The translations under genes were made by a program, and so were the position numbers. From Cubamyces lactineus (lineage: Eukaryota > Basidiomycota > Agaricomycetes > Polyporales > Polyporaceae), in NCBI GenBank assembly GCA_022376465.1, contig JACDTU010000001.1:62001-126000 (forward strand): DNA of 64,000 nt, written 5' to 3'. The notes beneath the pieces were generated by a model that was given only the letters and a program-made list of their open reading frames with translations, was not told the DNA's origin and did no database searches. Shown piece by piece: positions 23,830 to 35,362 of this stretch (the first letter of the stretch is position 1; every line of letters begins with the position of its first letter).

Positions 23830-24906
23830 TTTCCCGCAGGGCTGTCTCGGAGAGGGGAAGGGTGTATACACAGATGTGGTTGTGTGCAGCGGTCCTTGGG
23901 AAGGCGTGGTGTTGTGGCTCGAAAAGAAAATCGCTGCCCAATGCCCGCTTCTACCAAAAAAGCGCTGCTACCGTCGGAGGGTAGCAACGGAATTCGCTCG
24001 ATCGATTCCAGATTCTCGACCACCTATGGCATGGTGCCGCCGGCATTGACGATTCCGATCGTCCAGGTGCTCCGAGTCTCTAGACTCTGACGCACCTCAG
24101 GACTTTGGAGTTTGGTACCCGGGCCCCCTCTCCTCAGGATGAACGTCCAATGCTGACGGATACGTTTGCAGTTGACCATACGAATAGAGGCACAGTCACG
24201 ATGGCACGGGCACCCATATACAGGTCCAGTCGTCCACTATGTAGCCTGGAGTCCCAGCCAGCAGCTAGAGCAGTGCATGGCGTTCAAGTTCAGTCCCCGA
24301 GTGCGCTTCCTCTCGGGCTCATCATCACCACAAAAGCTTCCTACGGCCGAGCGGCGGTTCCTACAAGCTCAATTCACCGCATCGAAAAGAGAAAAGAAGG
24401 GGACTTCAGACTTTCACGCACGCTTTTCTTCGTGGCCTCGCCCTCACTGCTCACTCCTTGGCGTACGGTCGTTCCAAACGAAAAGGGAAACTCGAAGATA
24501 GAGACCGAGAACATTCACTGAGTCCAAGTCCTGCGTTGCTCGCACCTCTCGTATAGTATGCGGCAATTGCGAGGCGTTCGTCCAACGCTTCTTCGGTATC
24601 AGCAACAGCTGGGATTGAATGGAGGCGAGTCTCCCGAGGAGACTGTAGCTGAAATTGCATAAAAGCAGGCAACTTTGGGCGGGGCGCAGTAGCCTGGCGA
24701 GTCTTTTCCCCCAGGTTCCGCTCGATCGAGTCCCAAAGGCAACTCCCGGCAGTTCATGCGATCGGATCCCTCGCGCACCTTTACGTCCCCACCACGTACA
24801 CACGGCGACTGAAGAGCCTCAAGAGGAGAAATCTTTGACGTAGGGTATGGCTTTCTCGGACCTTTCAGTGGGCCTGGGCTTCGCATTTCGGTAGTCACTA
24901 CTCATA
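23830..24906. other. Unassigned, about 1.1 kb
   Basis: Promoter side of MYND copy 2 and beyond. Several frames stay open for 100-140 codons on both strands around 24105-24900, none with a recognisable motif or splice partner. Confidence 0.4.
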
Positions 24907-25293
24907 TTACAAGCATACAAAGCACCCAATCAAGACGGGGTCCAGCCTCACGATGGGATACGCCGGGGTGTACGAAGCAGCATCGGTCGCCCTCTCCCGT
25001 TCCCGTTGGGCGACCGCTGTCATCGACGTCGAAGAAGTCGAAGTGGTAGTGGTAGTGGTAGCGGTCCTGCTCGGCGGCAACGGGGGCTCCGTGCGGGTGA
25101 GGGTGCGCGAGAGGTCGCTCTCCGACCGAAAGCCTGAGCCGGCGGTGCTCCGCCGCGTGAGGGTGCTGAACGCGCGGCTCACTTTGCGGCGGAGGATCTG
25201 GTGGGACCGCTGGCGGCGGGGCGCGGGCAGGGGCACGTCTGCGTCTGCGGTGGGGTCCGCGCTCTCGAAGAGGGTGGGGGTGGGTTTGTCCAT
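24907..25293 (-). CDS. Small hypothetical protein
   Basis: Single open frame of 128 codons from an ATG at 25293 (MDKPTPTLFESADPTAD). It is rich in Arg, Ser and Thr, with a basic stretch SHQILRRKVSRAFSTLTRRS and a Thr/Ser run (TATTTTTTSTSSTS) coded by imperfect trinucleotide repeats near 25030-25065. It has no domain, signal peptide or membrane span that I recognise. Codon use resembles neighbouring genes. It may be real or chance in GC-rich DNA. Confidence 0.3.
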   Translation of the reverse strand: MDKPTPTLFESADPTADADVPLPAPRRQRSHQILRRKVSRAFSTLTRRSTAGSGFRSESDLSRTLTRTEPPLPPSRTATTTTTTSTSSTSMTAVAQRERERATDAASYTPAYPIVRLDPVLIGCFVCL

Positions 25294-26011
25294 TGTGGCG
25301 AGGCAGGTATGCAGGGTCTATGCCTTCTGATTTCAATATAACCGAGCGTGAATGGCGCTGCGAGACAGTACCTGTTACCGCAGAGCTAGCGGTAGCGATG
25401 TCGATGGTGAGAGAGCCTGCGGAGGTTCAGACTGTCGAAGGCTCGTCCCCGCCGAGGGTATTTGAGTGCGAGCGGATGAGGGCATGATCGGTGACGCGAG
25501 GTCCAGGCTGAGACGCCCCTGAGCGTGCAGTCTTCCTCGGTGTGCGGGCGCTGATGATAACAGCAAACGTTGTCCACAGAAGATGATACGAACGCGCTCC
25601 TCTGCGCCAACGAGCTAGGGGTGGCCAGCTTCTTCGAGACGGGCGATACCCGTTTCAGCGCATGCCTGGCTCCCGAGGAAACGCGTTCGTTCGTCTCGTG
25701 CGTCGTTGCGGGGTGGAGTTTTACCCTGTGGTCAGCTGTACGAGGAGTGAGAACGTGGACGTGCTGGAGAGGCAGGGAGGATGCTCCGTCTGTCGCCAGG
25801 CAGCTGGGACAGCGAATCTAGCTTTCCAATCCGACAGATGCAGGATGACAGGAGCCACAAGCGCCCACGCCACAACGCTGTCTGCTGAGAGCGCCCGTGG
25901 CCCGATTTAGACAGCGTCCTGCGCTAATTCATCCCGCCAATATCCTCCCTGCCAGCGCACGAAAACACCCAGCAACCGCGTAAACTTTGCCACCGACCTG
26001 CGTACAGAACG
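25294..26011. other. Intergenic, Maf gene promoter side
   Basis: About 700 bp, divergent if the 24.9-kb frame is real. No clear element. Confidence 0.45.
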
Positions 26012-27266
26012 ATGATGAGTTTCTTTGGCTCGAAGAAAGTCGAGCTGCCAAAGCACAACCCGGTGCTCGAGCACGCCCTCAAGACCCCCGCGCTCCAGAA
26101 GCTCGTCGGGAAACGCGTCATTCTGGCGTCTAACAGCCCCCGCAGGAGAGAGATCCTCCGCACCTTTGTAGGTCATGCCCCCGCTCCCGTCCTCCGTCTC
26201 CCGAGACGAGACGAGACGAGAGGGGCAACGAACGTGCAGTGCAAATGTTGACGATTCTAATAGGGACTCGCACCGGAGGTCGTGCCCTCGACGTTCGAGG
26301 AGACGCTCCCGTTCGGCGGCTTCCAGGACCCGCACGAGTACCCCGTCGCGACGGCGACACACAAGGCCGTCGAGGTGTACGAGCGCCTCGTCGTACGTGA
26401 ACCCGCGTTTCGTTCACTCGGTCGACACGTCCCTGTATACTGAATAATACTATCTTTACCGCACAGAACGAGAACCCGGACGACGCCCCTGACTTGGTTA
26501 TCGCAGGTCCGCATTCGCGTTCACCCCATCTCACACGTTTGCTGTAGTGGATGCTCACCATGATGGCCATCGCCCGCAGCCGACACCGTCGTCCTGACGC
26601 ACCCGCCCCCAGGGCTTTCGAGTACGCCCCGTTTCGCGGACGAGCTCCCGCCGCCGCAGGACATCCTCGAGAAGCCGATAGACAAGGAGGACAACATGCG
26701 CATGCTGCTCGACCTGAACGGCGGCGTGTGCGAAGTCGTCACGGGCGTCAGCGTCGGTACGTGCTCCCCGCCTGCATCTCCTGCCTCCTGCATACTTGAC
26801 TTGGGGCCGAGATGCTGAGTGCTGATAATGCGGTCGGTAGTGTTCCCTGTGCTGGAGGCGCCGGGATACAAGATCAAGTACGGATGAATGGTGAATGGTT
26901 GCTGCGGGAGACTGACGCTGACTGTGGCGATGCGCAGGTCAATAGAAGAACGCACGCTGGTGCACTTTGCGCAGAACGAGCACTCCCTGCTCGAGGCGTA
27001 CGTCGAGAGCGGCGAGGGCAAGGACCGCGCAGGGGGCTTCGCCATCCAGGTGCGTCCCTTTTTCTCCCTCGAGCCATCACTTCAGCATGACGCAAGTACA
27101 CAACGCATACTGCATACTGACGCGGGCGTCCACGCAGGGCCTCGGCGGGATGCTGGTGAGCAAGATCGACGGGGACTACCAGAACGTGGTCGGTTTTCCC
27201 GCTGCGTCGTTCTTCAAGTTCTTGGAGGTGCTTCTGGAGGAGGAGGTCGATTTCTTGTCGGACTGA
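26012..27266 (+). CDS. Maf/HAM1-like nucleoside triphosphate pyrophosphatase
   Basis: Maf-family enzyme (ASMTL/YhdE type) that hydrolyses dTTP, UTP and modified nucleotides to the monophosphate. Seven exons, 26012-26167, 26264-26392, 26467-26506, 26580-26756, 26841-26877, 26938-27049 and 27138-27266, sum to 259 codons plus stop. The signature VILASNSPRRREIL is near residue 40. GLAPEVVPSTFEE follows, then the catalytic ADTVV and the segment ILEKPIDKEDNMRMLLDLNG; VEVVTGVSV-type strand (VCEVVTGVSV) comes next. [39 protein letters not shown] closes the fold (given here as the known family order). There are two adjacent ATGs, and the first is used. Exons of 37 and 40 nt make this gene easy to mispredict. 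Confidence 0.93.
26202..26221 (+). repeat. Short GAGAC tandem repeat in Maf intron 1
   Basis: Four near-perfect copies of a 5-nt unit (gagac) inside the first intron of the Maf gene. Likely a small polymorphic microsatellite. Confidence 0.6.
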
Positions 27267-27765
27267 GGACTGAGGATTAGATGCGATCGTCGGGACTTCT
27301 GTGCTTTCGCTTGTATCATCACGCACCACTTACATCTATGGACGAGGATATCACGAGGATCGGCAGCAATGAGTAGTATCTTGGTATCAGCCCCGGATGA
27401 GGTGCGTGCGTTTGTGGAGCTCCGCGTGTATATATGTCATGATCAATAACTCGTCTAGCAGGGGCGAGGAACTCATCTTGTGTGAACTGAGCTACGGCCG
27501 AGAGCTTCTGGTTGCAAGTATTGCGGTGACGGACAGTCGCTGACTGGCTTCTATCAGCTTGCAATTGGATTACGATCAATGGCATCGCGTCAGTATGCGG
27601 GTACAACTCCCGTAACGCATTCGTCTGAGCTACAGTACGCTATCAGCTTGCAAGGGCCACCATAGATTTCCCTGGTCTTGAGATTCGAACTGGTTGTATC
27701 ACACGACTGAGATCAAGCAACCGAGTCGACCCCTGCGTTCTGAGACTGCCATAAGCGTCATCACC
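27267..27765. other. Intergenic
   Basis: 500 bp between the Maf gene and the MYND fragment. Nothing seen. Confidence 0.5.
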
Positions 27766-28078
27766 ATGTCGTCTGGGCAAAAACGAGTGCATGAATACAA
27801 GATGCGTAAGGTACAGGTTCAAGCTTCTCCGCCGGGCCTTCATGTGGCCGATGGGCTCACTCGATATCGACCCTGCCGTCCTTGACAGTGCAGCCACTGC
27901 TTCGTAGCGGGCGAGGAAAAGAAACTCTACTATTTCTCTCAGTACAAGGTAAATATTTCCATTTGCACGACTGCGCTCGCTCTTCGTCCTCGAGAGACAG
28001 GCTCACCCTGTGGACTTCTTCGGAATGCAGTCGCCTGAGATGTACTGCTTACGGGAGTGTCAGAAAGCTGACTGGAAG
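27766..28078 (+). pseudogene. MYND-family N-terminal fragment with lost zinc ligands
   Basis: Three exons repeat the front of the MYND genes: 27766-27810 (MSSGQKRVHEYKMRK, 15 codons as in copy 1), 27889-27948 (CSHCFVAGEEKKLYYFSQYK, 20 codons) and 28031-28078 (SPEMYCLRECQKADWK). The splice sites between them are intact. In the finger, the second cysteine pair is changed to Phe and Tyr (FHCSQC in copy 1, YYFSQY here), so one zinc site is lost. After ADWK the usual GT donor is GC, and no C-terminal domain follows before the ADH gene at 28.4 kb. This is best read as a truncated, decaying copy. The short open frame running on to 28273 is unrelated to the family. Confidence 0.7.
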
Positions 28079-28435
28079 GCAAGCATCCAGACCTCGTCCA
28101 TTATAGACCCGGCAAGTACACTCACCTCCGGCGAGAAAACACACGTACACCATCTGATTACTCTTCCCTCTCCTATCTCCATTCGCAAGATTATTGTGCG
28201 CGGGTATTCCGGCACTAACTTCAGCGGGGAACTGTGCAGCCGGCCTAAGGGTGGAATAATCAATGCTTCATGAACCATTTGCCGAGTTAGTACATTCCTG
28301 AGTCTTGGAGTTAGTCGCTACTATACATACTATGATGGGCAGCTCAATCCAGAAGAAATGGCCAACACGGATAAATTAACCTAGTAAGCGTACACACTGA
28401 GTACAAGAACTCGTAAGACTCTTCGCCGCGAGTTT

Positions 28436-29936
28436 TTACTCGCGCTCGCGTCGGCCGGGAATGATCACGCGCCGGCCAAGGACAGCGCTGGCGCGGAGTG
28501 CGTTGATGGTCTCGTCGACCTTCTCAAGGGGCACGGTGTGGACGACCGGCTTGACGACACCCTGTTGTACATGGTATGCATGGTCAGAGAATCACTGGCA
28601 GAAGAAACGTTGAGAGCGGCGGCGCGGTGCTTACGTCTGCGAGCAGCGTCAAGGCGCTGCGCAAGTCGTCGATGGAGCCATACACGTTGGGAAGGACTGA
28701 CGATGTATGGACAGTCAGCCTGTGTTCGAGATGTATATGTATTGTGCGGAAAAGACTTGCCTTGAATATTGAAGTCATTGATTTCCAAGGAATTCAAAGG
28801 GAGGCTGTCCGCACTGACGCCAACCTACACGAAATGGTTCGTACACGTTAACGTTGCTGTGTATGCATAGTGGATATAATACTGACTAAGACGATCTTGC
28901 TCGGGGGCACGCTCAGCAAGCTTTGGGCATTACCCTTCGTGGCAGCCTTGGCCAGCGAGAACGCTGCAATCACGAGTATGTGAGCTTCCATGGACGGACC
29001 TACGCAGTGTGCTGAAACACTTGCACTGCTGGTTAGCAACAAAGTCGATGACGATGTCGACCGTGAACGTCCCCGCGGCCGTCTCGCTCGTGAGTTCCGA
29101 CAACGAGAACGCACGCTCTGCACCGAGCTCGACCGCGAGCTCGCGCGCGGCCTTCTTGTAGTCCACTGCAAAGACGGTCGCGCCATAGCTCTTCGCGATT
29201 TGCAGCGCTTGATGTCCTAGGCCGCCCACGCCGTAGATCAGCACGCGCTTCTTCGTGCCCGGACGGAGCTTTCAGGCCATGCGGGTATGTGAGTAAAAGG
29301 CTCTCTCAGCACACTAGAGAGGGGGATGTATGTACCCCTGCGTTGTTGTGCACGGCGTTGAAAGCCGTGATCAACGAATCCCCGGCAAGGCATGCAATTT
29401 CAGGGCTGAGCCCCTTAGGCTGATGATCATGCGAGGTCAGTTCACAGCTTTCGTATAGCATACATTTGGAGGGGAGACGCACCGCCGGGACAAGCTGGGT
29501 CTGCTCGACAACGATGTACTCAGCGAGGCCGCCGTCGTTACCAACGCCATTCATATTCGGCGGCTGGCCGTTGCTGCTCCTCACGCACGGCACGAGGACG
29601 TAGACGACGTATAGCTGGTCCTCTCTGATGCCCTCCACACCCTCGCCGAATCTACCAATGACGTATCAGCATCCACGACGAGGGCCATAAGAACATGGCC
29701 GAGGCTTACTGGACTGGGTACCCGGAGATCTCGTGCCCGAGAATGTACGTGCGGTCGTCAATGAGGGCTTCGGTGAGGAGGAAGACGTCGGAGTGGCATA
29801 CGCCGCACGCGGCGACCTTGAGCAGCACCTGCCCATGCCCGGGTCGGGGAACAGGGTGTTGGTGCTCAATGACAGGGTTCAGGTCCCCCGGTCGGTAGAC
29901 GGCGGCGCGCATGGTGGTGGGGACTTCGACGGCCAT
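28436..29936 (-). CDS. Zinc-type alcohol dehydrogenase-like protein, tandem copy A
   Basis: Medium-chain dehydrogenase/reductase, NAD(P)-dependent; the substrate is unknown. The ATG at 29936 gives MAVEVPTTMRAAVYRPGDLN. The GroES-like part has the catalytic-zinc motif CGVCHSDV and the glutamate/histidine pair in ILGHEISGYPV. The Rossmann part has RVLIYGVGGLGHQALQIAKS (GxGGxG) and VFAVDYKKAARELAVELGAE; an acidic residue ends the second strand, which favours NAD. Where classical ADHs hold a four-cysteine structural-zinc loop, this protein has YVLVPCVRSSNGQPPNMNG, with one Cys only. The C-terminus is GVVKPVVHTVPLEKVDETIN then LRASAVLGRRVIIPGRRERE, stop at 28436. About eight short introns match copy B in position. 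Confidence 0.88.
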
Positions 29937-31009
29937 TGTCTGTAGAAGTCGGTGTAGTAGTATTTGTTAGTTGGTGTGCGGGGTTTGCTGGTGAGTGAGG
30001 TAGTAGACCTGTGGATTGCTGCTGCCAACAGGTCAAACGTCGAGTCTTATATATCCGAGGGCATATCGTGCTGCGGCACACCAAATGGTGAACGTGAACA
30101 TATCCTGAAGTTGTGTAAGTTGTTGAGAGAGCTACGACCGGGCTGCGACCGCCGATGATGCACGGTTCGCCCGGCCAGGCCCCGCCGGATTTCTCAGATG
30201 GCTGTCCTTAACAGGAGGAAGTAGCGTGCTTGTGAGTATTAGATACTAGTCTTTGAGTAGGCGTAATGACTTGCCTGGTGGTGCCGAAGCAACATGAAAT
30301 TACTGTTCAAAAGAGTAGATGAGACACTTCCGACGATGACGTACGGTACTCTTCAGATAGAGTACCGGTGTTTTTACTTTGATGTGTAAACGTTGAATCA
30401 CTTCTCCATTCCTTAGCGCGCTTCGAGAGTATACCCACTAGCAGCACGCCAGCGGCTCTATACGTACTGAAACATACTGACGAGTGGTAGGTCCCGTGGA
30501 TGTCGCGTCAATCACTGCCAAAAAATCAGCTTACGTGGGACGAGAGTGAGATAAGCTGTGGGGGAGACAACTCCGCCCCAGAGAGAACGCCGTAGGCTGT
30601 GTACTTCCACAGTGCAGGACCGCTGTCCCTGTCCCTGGGTGCATCGGAGGGATGTCAAGATGCGAATCTCTGAGTGCGAAAGCGCGTCGGCCGCCACTCC
30701 GTTACGTACCGGACAAAAGCTACAGTCACGAGGGTTAGCGGGGTGTCGGAAGTATCTCATCGTGCTGTGTGGTGGTGCTACATACCTGTTTGAGATGGTG
30801 CATTTGCATAGCCCGGAGTCCTGTGTCGAACTATTCCAAGTCAGTGTCGAGCGGGTCTCTACGCCTCTGTCGAGCGGGGCCTTGGCATCACTATCTCCCC
30901 GCAGAGCTCGCGCTCAAATCCTTCAGGGAATGACAATACATTATGCGATATTCGTTGCAATAGAAGTACAACACAGTAGCTTGTCCGAAACATCAATCGC
31001 CTCGATAGT
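29937..31009. other. Spacer between the ADH copies
   Basis: 1.07 kb holding the copy A promoter (TATA at 30046-30053) and unassigned sequence. Frames up to 190 codons on the plus strand overlap the end of copy B and look like shadows. Confidence 0.5.
30046..30053 (-). promoter_or_regulatory. TATA box of ADH copy A
   Basis: TATATAAG on the minus strand, about 110 bp before the ATG at 29936. Copy B has an equivalent element at nearly the same distance. Confidence 0.5.
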
Positions 31010-32492
31010 TCACTCACGTAAACCAGGAACGATGACCCGCCGTCCAAGCACAGCGCTCGCACGGAGGGCATTGATGGCCTCGTCGACCTTCTCGAGAGGT
31101 GCTGTGTGCACAACCGGCTTGACAACACCCTATCGTACATGAGCATAGCGTGAGATGGTGAATAACGGACAAAGTAAAACTGTGGGTGCTTACGTCGGCG
31201 AGCAGCTGAAGTGAGCTGCGCAAGTCGTCAATGGAACCGTAACATGTAGGAAGCACTGCAGGAAAATGGAAGATGATGAGATATTCCGAGGATACGAGGA
31301 GTAGTAAGATGCTCAGGAGCAGGTCTTACCTTGCGTGTTGAACTCAATCATCTCTGCAGAGTTGAGGGGAAGGCTGTCTGCGCTGACGCCGACCTAGGGA
31401 TCCATCGGTAGTGAGTACAGCTTGTAATGGAATATAGTGAGTATGGCGCTGACCAAGACGATCTTGCTCGCGGGAGCGCTAAAGTCTTGTGCGTTACCCC
31501 TCGTCGCCGCTTTCGCCAATGAGAACGCTGTCAACAATGATATGTCAATATCATCAGCGCCAGTACTCAAACGCGGATATAGACACCAACACTGCTCGTT
31601 AACGACGAAATCAATGACAATGTCGACAGTGAACGTCCCCGCGGTCGTCTCGCTCGTGATCTCGGACAACGAGAGAGCACGCTCGGCGCCGAGCTCGACC
31701 GCGAGCTCACGCGCGGCCTTCTTGTAGTCGACTGCGAAGACGGTCGCACCATAGCTCTTCGCGATTTGCAGCGCTTGATGTCCTAGGCCGCCCACACCGT
31801 AGATGAGTACGCGTTTCTTCGTTCCGGGGCGGAGCTGATGGATAGACGTGAGAATGATGGACATTCAAATGCATTTGGCAGAGAGGAAGGACCACATACT
31901 CCTGCGACGTTGTGCACGGCGTTGAAAGCAGTGATAAGCGAATCGCCGGCGAGGGCCGCCACTTCTGGAGCCAGTCCCTGGGGCTATGATGACGCCGTTT
32001 AAGCCACCGCATGTCGCCATTGGAAAGGGGACGAGCTCACCGCAGGCACCAGTTGGCGCTGATCGACGACGATGTACTCGGCGTAGCCGCCATCCCTGCC
32101 AATACCATCGCTCTCTTCGATGGGCGGAAGGCCATTGATGCTCTTCGCGCAGGGCACGATGACGTGCACAACATACAACTGGCCCTCCTCGATGCCTACT
32201 ACGCCGTCGCCAAACCTGCCTCCGAATCAGCATCCAGCGATGGAATAACGGATCGTTGATCTCACTTGACGGGGTAGCCGGATATCTCGTGGCCCAGGAT
32301 GTACGTGCGATCGTCGATGAGTGCCTCCGTGAGGAGTAGGACGTCCGAGTGACACGCGCCACATGCTGCAATCTTGAGCAGCACCTGGCCGTGCCCAGGC
32401 TGGGGCACGGGGAAATGGTGCTCGGTGACGGGGTTCAGGCTCCCCGGGTGGTACACGGCAGCGCGCATGGTGGCGGGGATCTCAACGGTCAT
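31010..32492 (-). CDS. Zinc-type alcohol dehydrogenase-like protein, tandem copy B
   Basis: Close paralogue of the gene at 28436-29936, same strand and same exon pattern. The start at 32492 reads MTVEIPATMRAAVYHPGSLN; catalytic zinc motif CGACHSDVLLLTEALIDDR and ILGHEISGYPVK; cofactor site RVLIYGVGGLGHQALQIAKS, identical to copy A. The structural-zinc loop is again missing: VIVPCAKSINGLPP replaces the cysteine cluster. The tail is GVVKPVVHTAPLEKVDEAIN and ends RRVIVPGLRE at 31010. The acidic residue at the end of the second Rossmann strand (VFAVDYKK) suggests NAD. The two differ most at the N-terminus and around the degenerate loop, consistent with an older tandem duplication and some divergence in substrate use (inference). 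Confidence 0.88.
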
Positions 32493-33703
32493 TGTGAACG
32501 ATATAGAGATGTAGATGCGAGTATGCGAGGGTGATGCTGTCGAAAGAGGCGTTGGTTGGACTGGTGAGTTCGAGTGGTGCTTCTACCGAGTGACATTCCT
32601 GCAGCTTTTATATCCTGGTGCGCACCAAGCCCTGGTGAACTCGGCAACTAAGCCGACTCTGTCCTGTGGATGTAAGCAACATGCTCAACCCTGCCCTACA
32701 ATCCGTACAGGCTCACCGACGCTCACCCGACATGCATAGCCCATGGGGTCGTCCGGGGAGCCCGTCAGACATGGGGCTGCTCTTGGCGGGTAGCGGGAGT
32801 GTCGCAACCAAGAGGTAACAGCCTCGCGCGGATTGGCACCCAAAACAACCAAAACGAGGCTCGGGCGCAAGCGGCATCCTTGCGAGCGCTGCTGAGGAGG
32901 GTGCATGCGGTCTATCCATCGTCGGTTTGTGTGAGAGCTTCGGGCTGCTAGTGCGAGCCTGCACACGCGACTGTAAGCGGCTGCTGCTTCGACCGAGACA
33001 CTGTATCGGTGCGCCCACGCAGGTCCGCGTTCTGCGGAGGGTCAGTACGGCGCGCCCTACGAGTGGGCGCGCACGCTGTAGCCCAGCTGGCAGGTAGCGC
33101 CTTGCACGCGAATTGCAAGTATGGTTGAGGTGATGTGCCCGTCGAGATCCTGGGCAGAACGGAGTTGACCCGTAGTGGTACCGATTACCAAGAGGGACAC
33201 GCGACAGTGTTCCCCTTCAGCGGAGACCACGATGTACAGAGACGTGGTGCAGCTCTGGCGTAGAGTGTCTTCGGCTCTCCATTTCGTGCTGTGCTGACAC
33301 TGATGGTGGTCAATTGTCTGAGGCTGCTCATATGTGTGCGGATCCCGCTCACATGCTGCGGAGCTGGTGCAGCTGGCCTTGATTTGGAAGGGGGGGGCGG
33401 GGCGGGGCTTTACAGTCATTCTGTACCTCATTGAAAGTCTGGCGTTAGCATGATGTCGCTATGCTCGAGTCTGACACCACCCACCTACGCTGTTAGCTCT
33501 AGAATTGGTCACCGGAGTATATCCAAACAGTAGAGTTACAATGACTTCACCGTACATGAGCACCCTTCGATGATTGCAGATTAGAGACTTAGATTGCACG
33601 ATCATGGTCATGTCGAATGGCTGCCGCAGTTTCAATCCAGAAAAACTCGTACAATGGCCGAAAGGGAGGAATACAACACTACCGTACAAACCCGTCACTT
33701 CTA
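32493..33703. other. Unassigned, about 1.2 kb
   Basis: ADH copy B promoter (TATA at 32605-32612), then sequence without a supported gene. A minus-strand frame at 33057-33431 has 124 codons but no motif. A G-rich run at about 33389-33408 could form a G-quadruplex. Confidence 0.4.
32605..32612 (-). promoter_or_regulatory. TATA box of ADH copy B
   Basis: TATAAAAG on the minus strand, about 113 bp before the ATG at 32492. Confidence 0.5.
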
Positions 33704-34536
33704 TCAGGCGAGCATCTCCTTTAGCTCTCCGTTGTCCACCATCTCCTTCACGACGTCCAGACCTCCGACGAACTCGCCGTTGATGATCAGTTGAGGGAAA
33801 GTGGGCCAGTTGTTCAGCACTTTGAGGCCCTGTCGTACGCTTTCGTCCGACAGGATATCGAAGCTGCTAAACTCGACACCCTGCGACCGAAGCAAGTCCA
33901 CAATGCGCCGCGAGAATCCGCATCGTGGTTGGTCGGGCGAGCCCTTCATGAACAGCACGACCTTAGACTGGTTCATGAGCTTGCGTAGACGCTCATTCAG
34001 TTCCTCAGGGCTCTCCTGGGATGTGGACGAGGGCGCTGCTGGCGCGCGGTCCGTATGAGACTGAGGGCTGATGGACGAGGGTCCCCGTACGTGGGTCGCA
34101 ATAGCTTCGGTAAGGGCGGGCGCATCTGCACCGGATATCCGCCCGAGCAGCGTATGCCCCTGTGTGGGAAGTTAGAACAAGAATTTAGGTAGATCGTCGA
34201 GGCGGTGAACTCACCCGGAGGATCACAAACGTCGGTACCGCCTCGACCTCAAACGACTCTGAGATGTCTGACTGCGTCTCGGCTTCCACCTGCGGTGCAT
34301 GAATGCCGGTGAATCGCCTGGATTACGGCCAAGAACGCGATTTGACGCACCTGAAGGACCAGAACTTGCGGATATTTCTTTGCGAGTTCTACCACGACCT
34401 CATTCATCTGCTTGCACGGCTCTGCCCATGGTGCCCAGAAATTGATCAAGGAGACGCGGTTGAGATCCTCGGAGAGCAGTGACTGGAAGTGCTCGGGCGA
34501 CTGAACCTCGTGGAAATTCGTTGGGTTTTGAGCCAT
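33704..34536 (-). CDS. GRX4: Monothiol glutaredoxin Grx3/Grx4-type (CGFS)
   Basis: Cytosolic/nuclear iron-sulfur-binding glutaredoxin that senses and delivers iron. Exons 34536-34351, 34289-34215 and 34159-33704 sum to 238 codons plus stop. Residues 1-110 form a thioredoxin-like domain in which the active-site region is [12 protein letters not shown], with a single Cys. After a Ser/Pro linker comes one glutaredoxin domain (about 145-238): [19 protein letters not shown] with the [2Fe-2S]-binding Cys, then [20 protein letters not shown]. One Trx plus one Grx domain is the fungal Grx3/4 layout; animal homologues have two Grx domains. Paralogue identity (3 or 4) cannot be decided. Confidence 0.95.
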
Positions 34537-35362
34537 TTTCGCGGAAATTGGAGAAGGAATGTGAGCTAGGCGAGTGCGATAGCAACTGCGGACAAGAGAG
34601 AAGTAGCCAAGATGCGTTTGCAGGGGTTTACGACTGCCTTTGAAGAGATGAAGGAGGCAGATGACTGAACTCGCCTCGGGGATACTTATCAGATAACTAA
34701 ACTTGGCGAGATATGGCGCAATCGGTGTGGGAGACTTGTATCTTATCAGATAAAATAGCTACCGTCCTCGGCCGCAGATCGGCGAGCCACACGATGTTCT
34801 CGAAAACCCACATCCATGCGAAGGGCACAGTACTTCTGAACATAGCCGGTGCTCCCGATCTATATATGAGAATGGTGCGTGTACACTTTCAATGCCTCAG
34901 CAGCTGAATATATTGCCGACAAGAGAAAAGTCAGGCCTAGGCTACCTACGGTCTACCTGAGCTAGACCGGAAAGACTAGGACGAAATAGTCAATGGTCAA
35001 GATTACTCTGGCACACCGTGCTGCACGGTACCACATAGTAGTGGCTTGTGGCAAGGTGCATAAGAGGAGACTCGTCGCAAGCCATCATGCACCCTAATAT
35101 CGCGGACTGAAATCCAAACCGAACTTAGCAGGCTTCCTAGGACCTAAATCTCTGCGACTCCGCATGAGTATCTGCCGGGGAGTACGTACTGCAGATCCTG
35201 ACAATCTAGTTCTTCATCAGACGAAGATTACTGATCTGGCCGGCCAGGGCGAAAACGACCGTGTTACCGTGTTGCCAGCCAAGCTCGACCTACTATCCGC
35301 CAACAGGGACCATCAAGTCGGGCGCAACGGCCACAGGGTAATCCAGAAAGCGCGAGAGGAGG
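34537..35362. other. Intergenic
   Basis: About 800 bp upstream of GRX4. Nothing supported. Confidence 0.5.

Noticed and set aside
24105..24898. Frames of 100-140 codons on both strands
   Set aside because: None has a motif, a convincing start context or plausible neighbouring exons.
30558..31142. 194-codon plus-strand frame between the ADH copies
   Set aside because: It runs into the antisense of ADH copy B's last exon and shows no family motif.
33389..33408. G-rich run as a regulatory G-quadruplex
   Set aside because: Only one short tract, with no gene start close enough to argue a role.
33057..33431. 124-codon minus-strand frame
   Set aside because: It is protein-like but has no homology I recognise and no support from neighbours.
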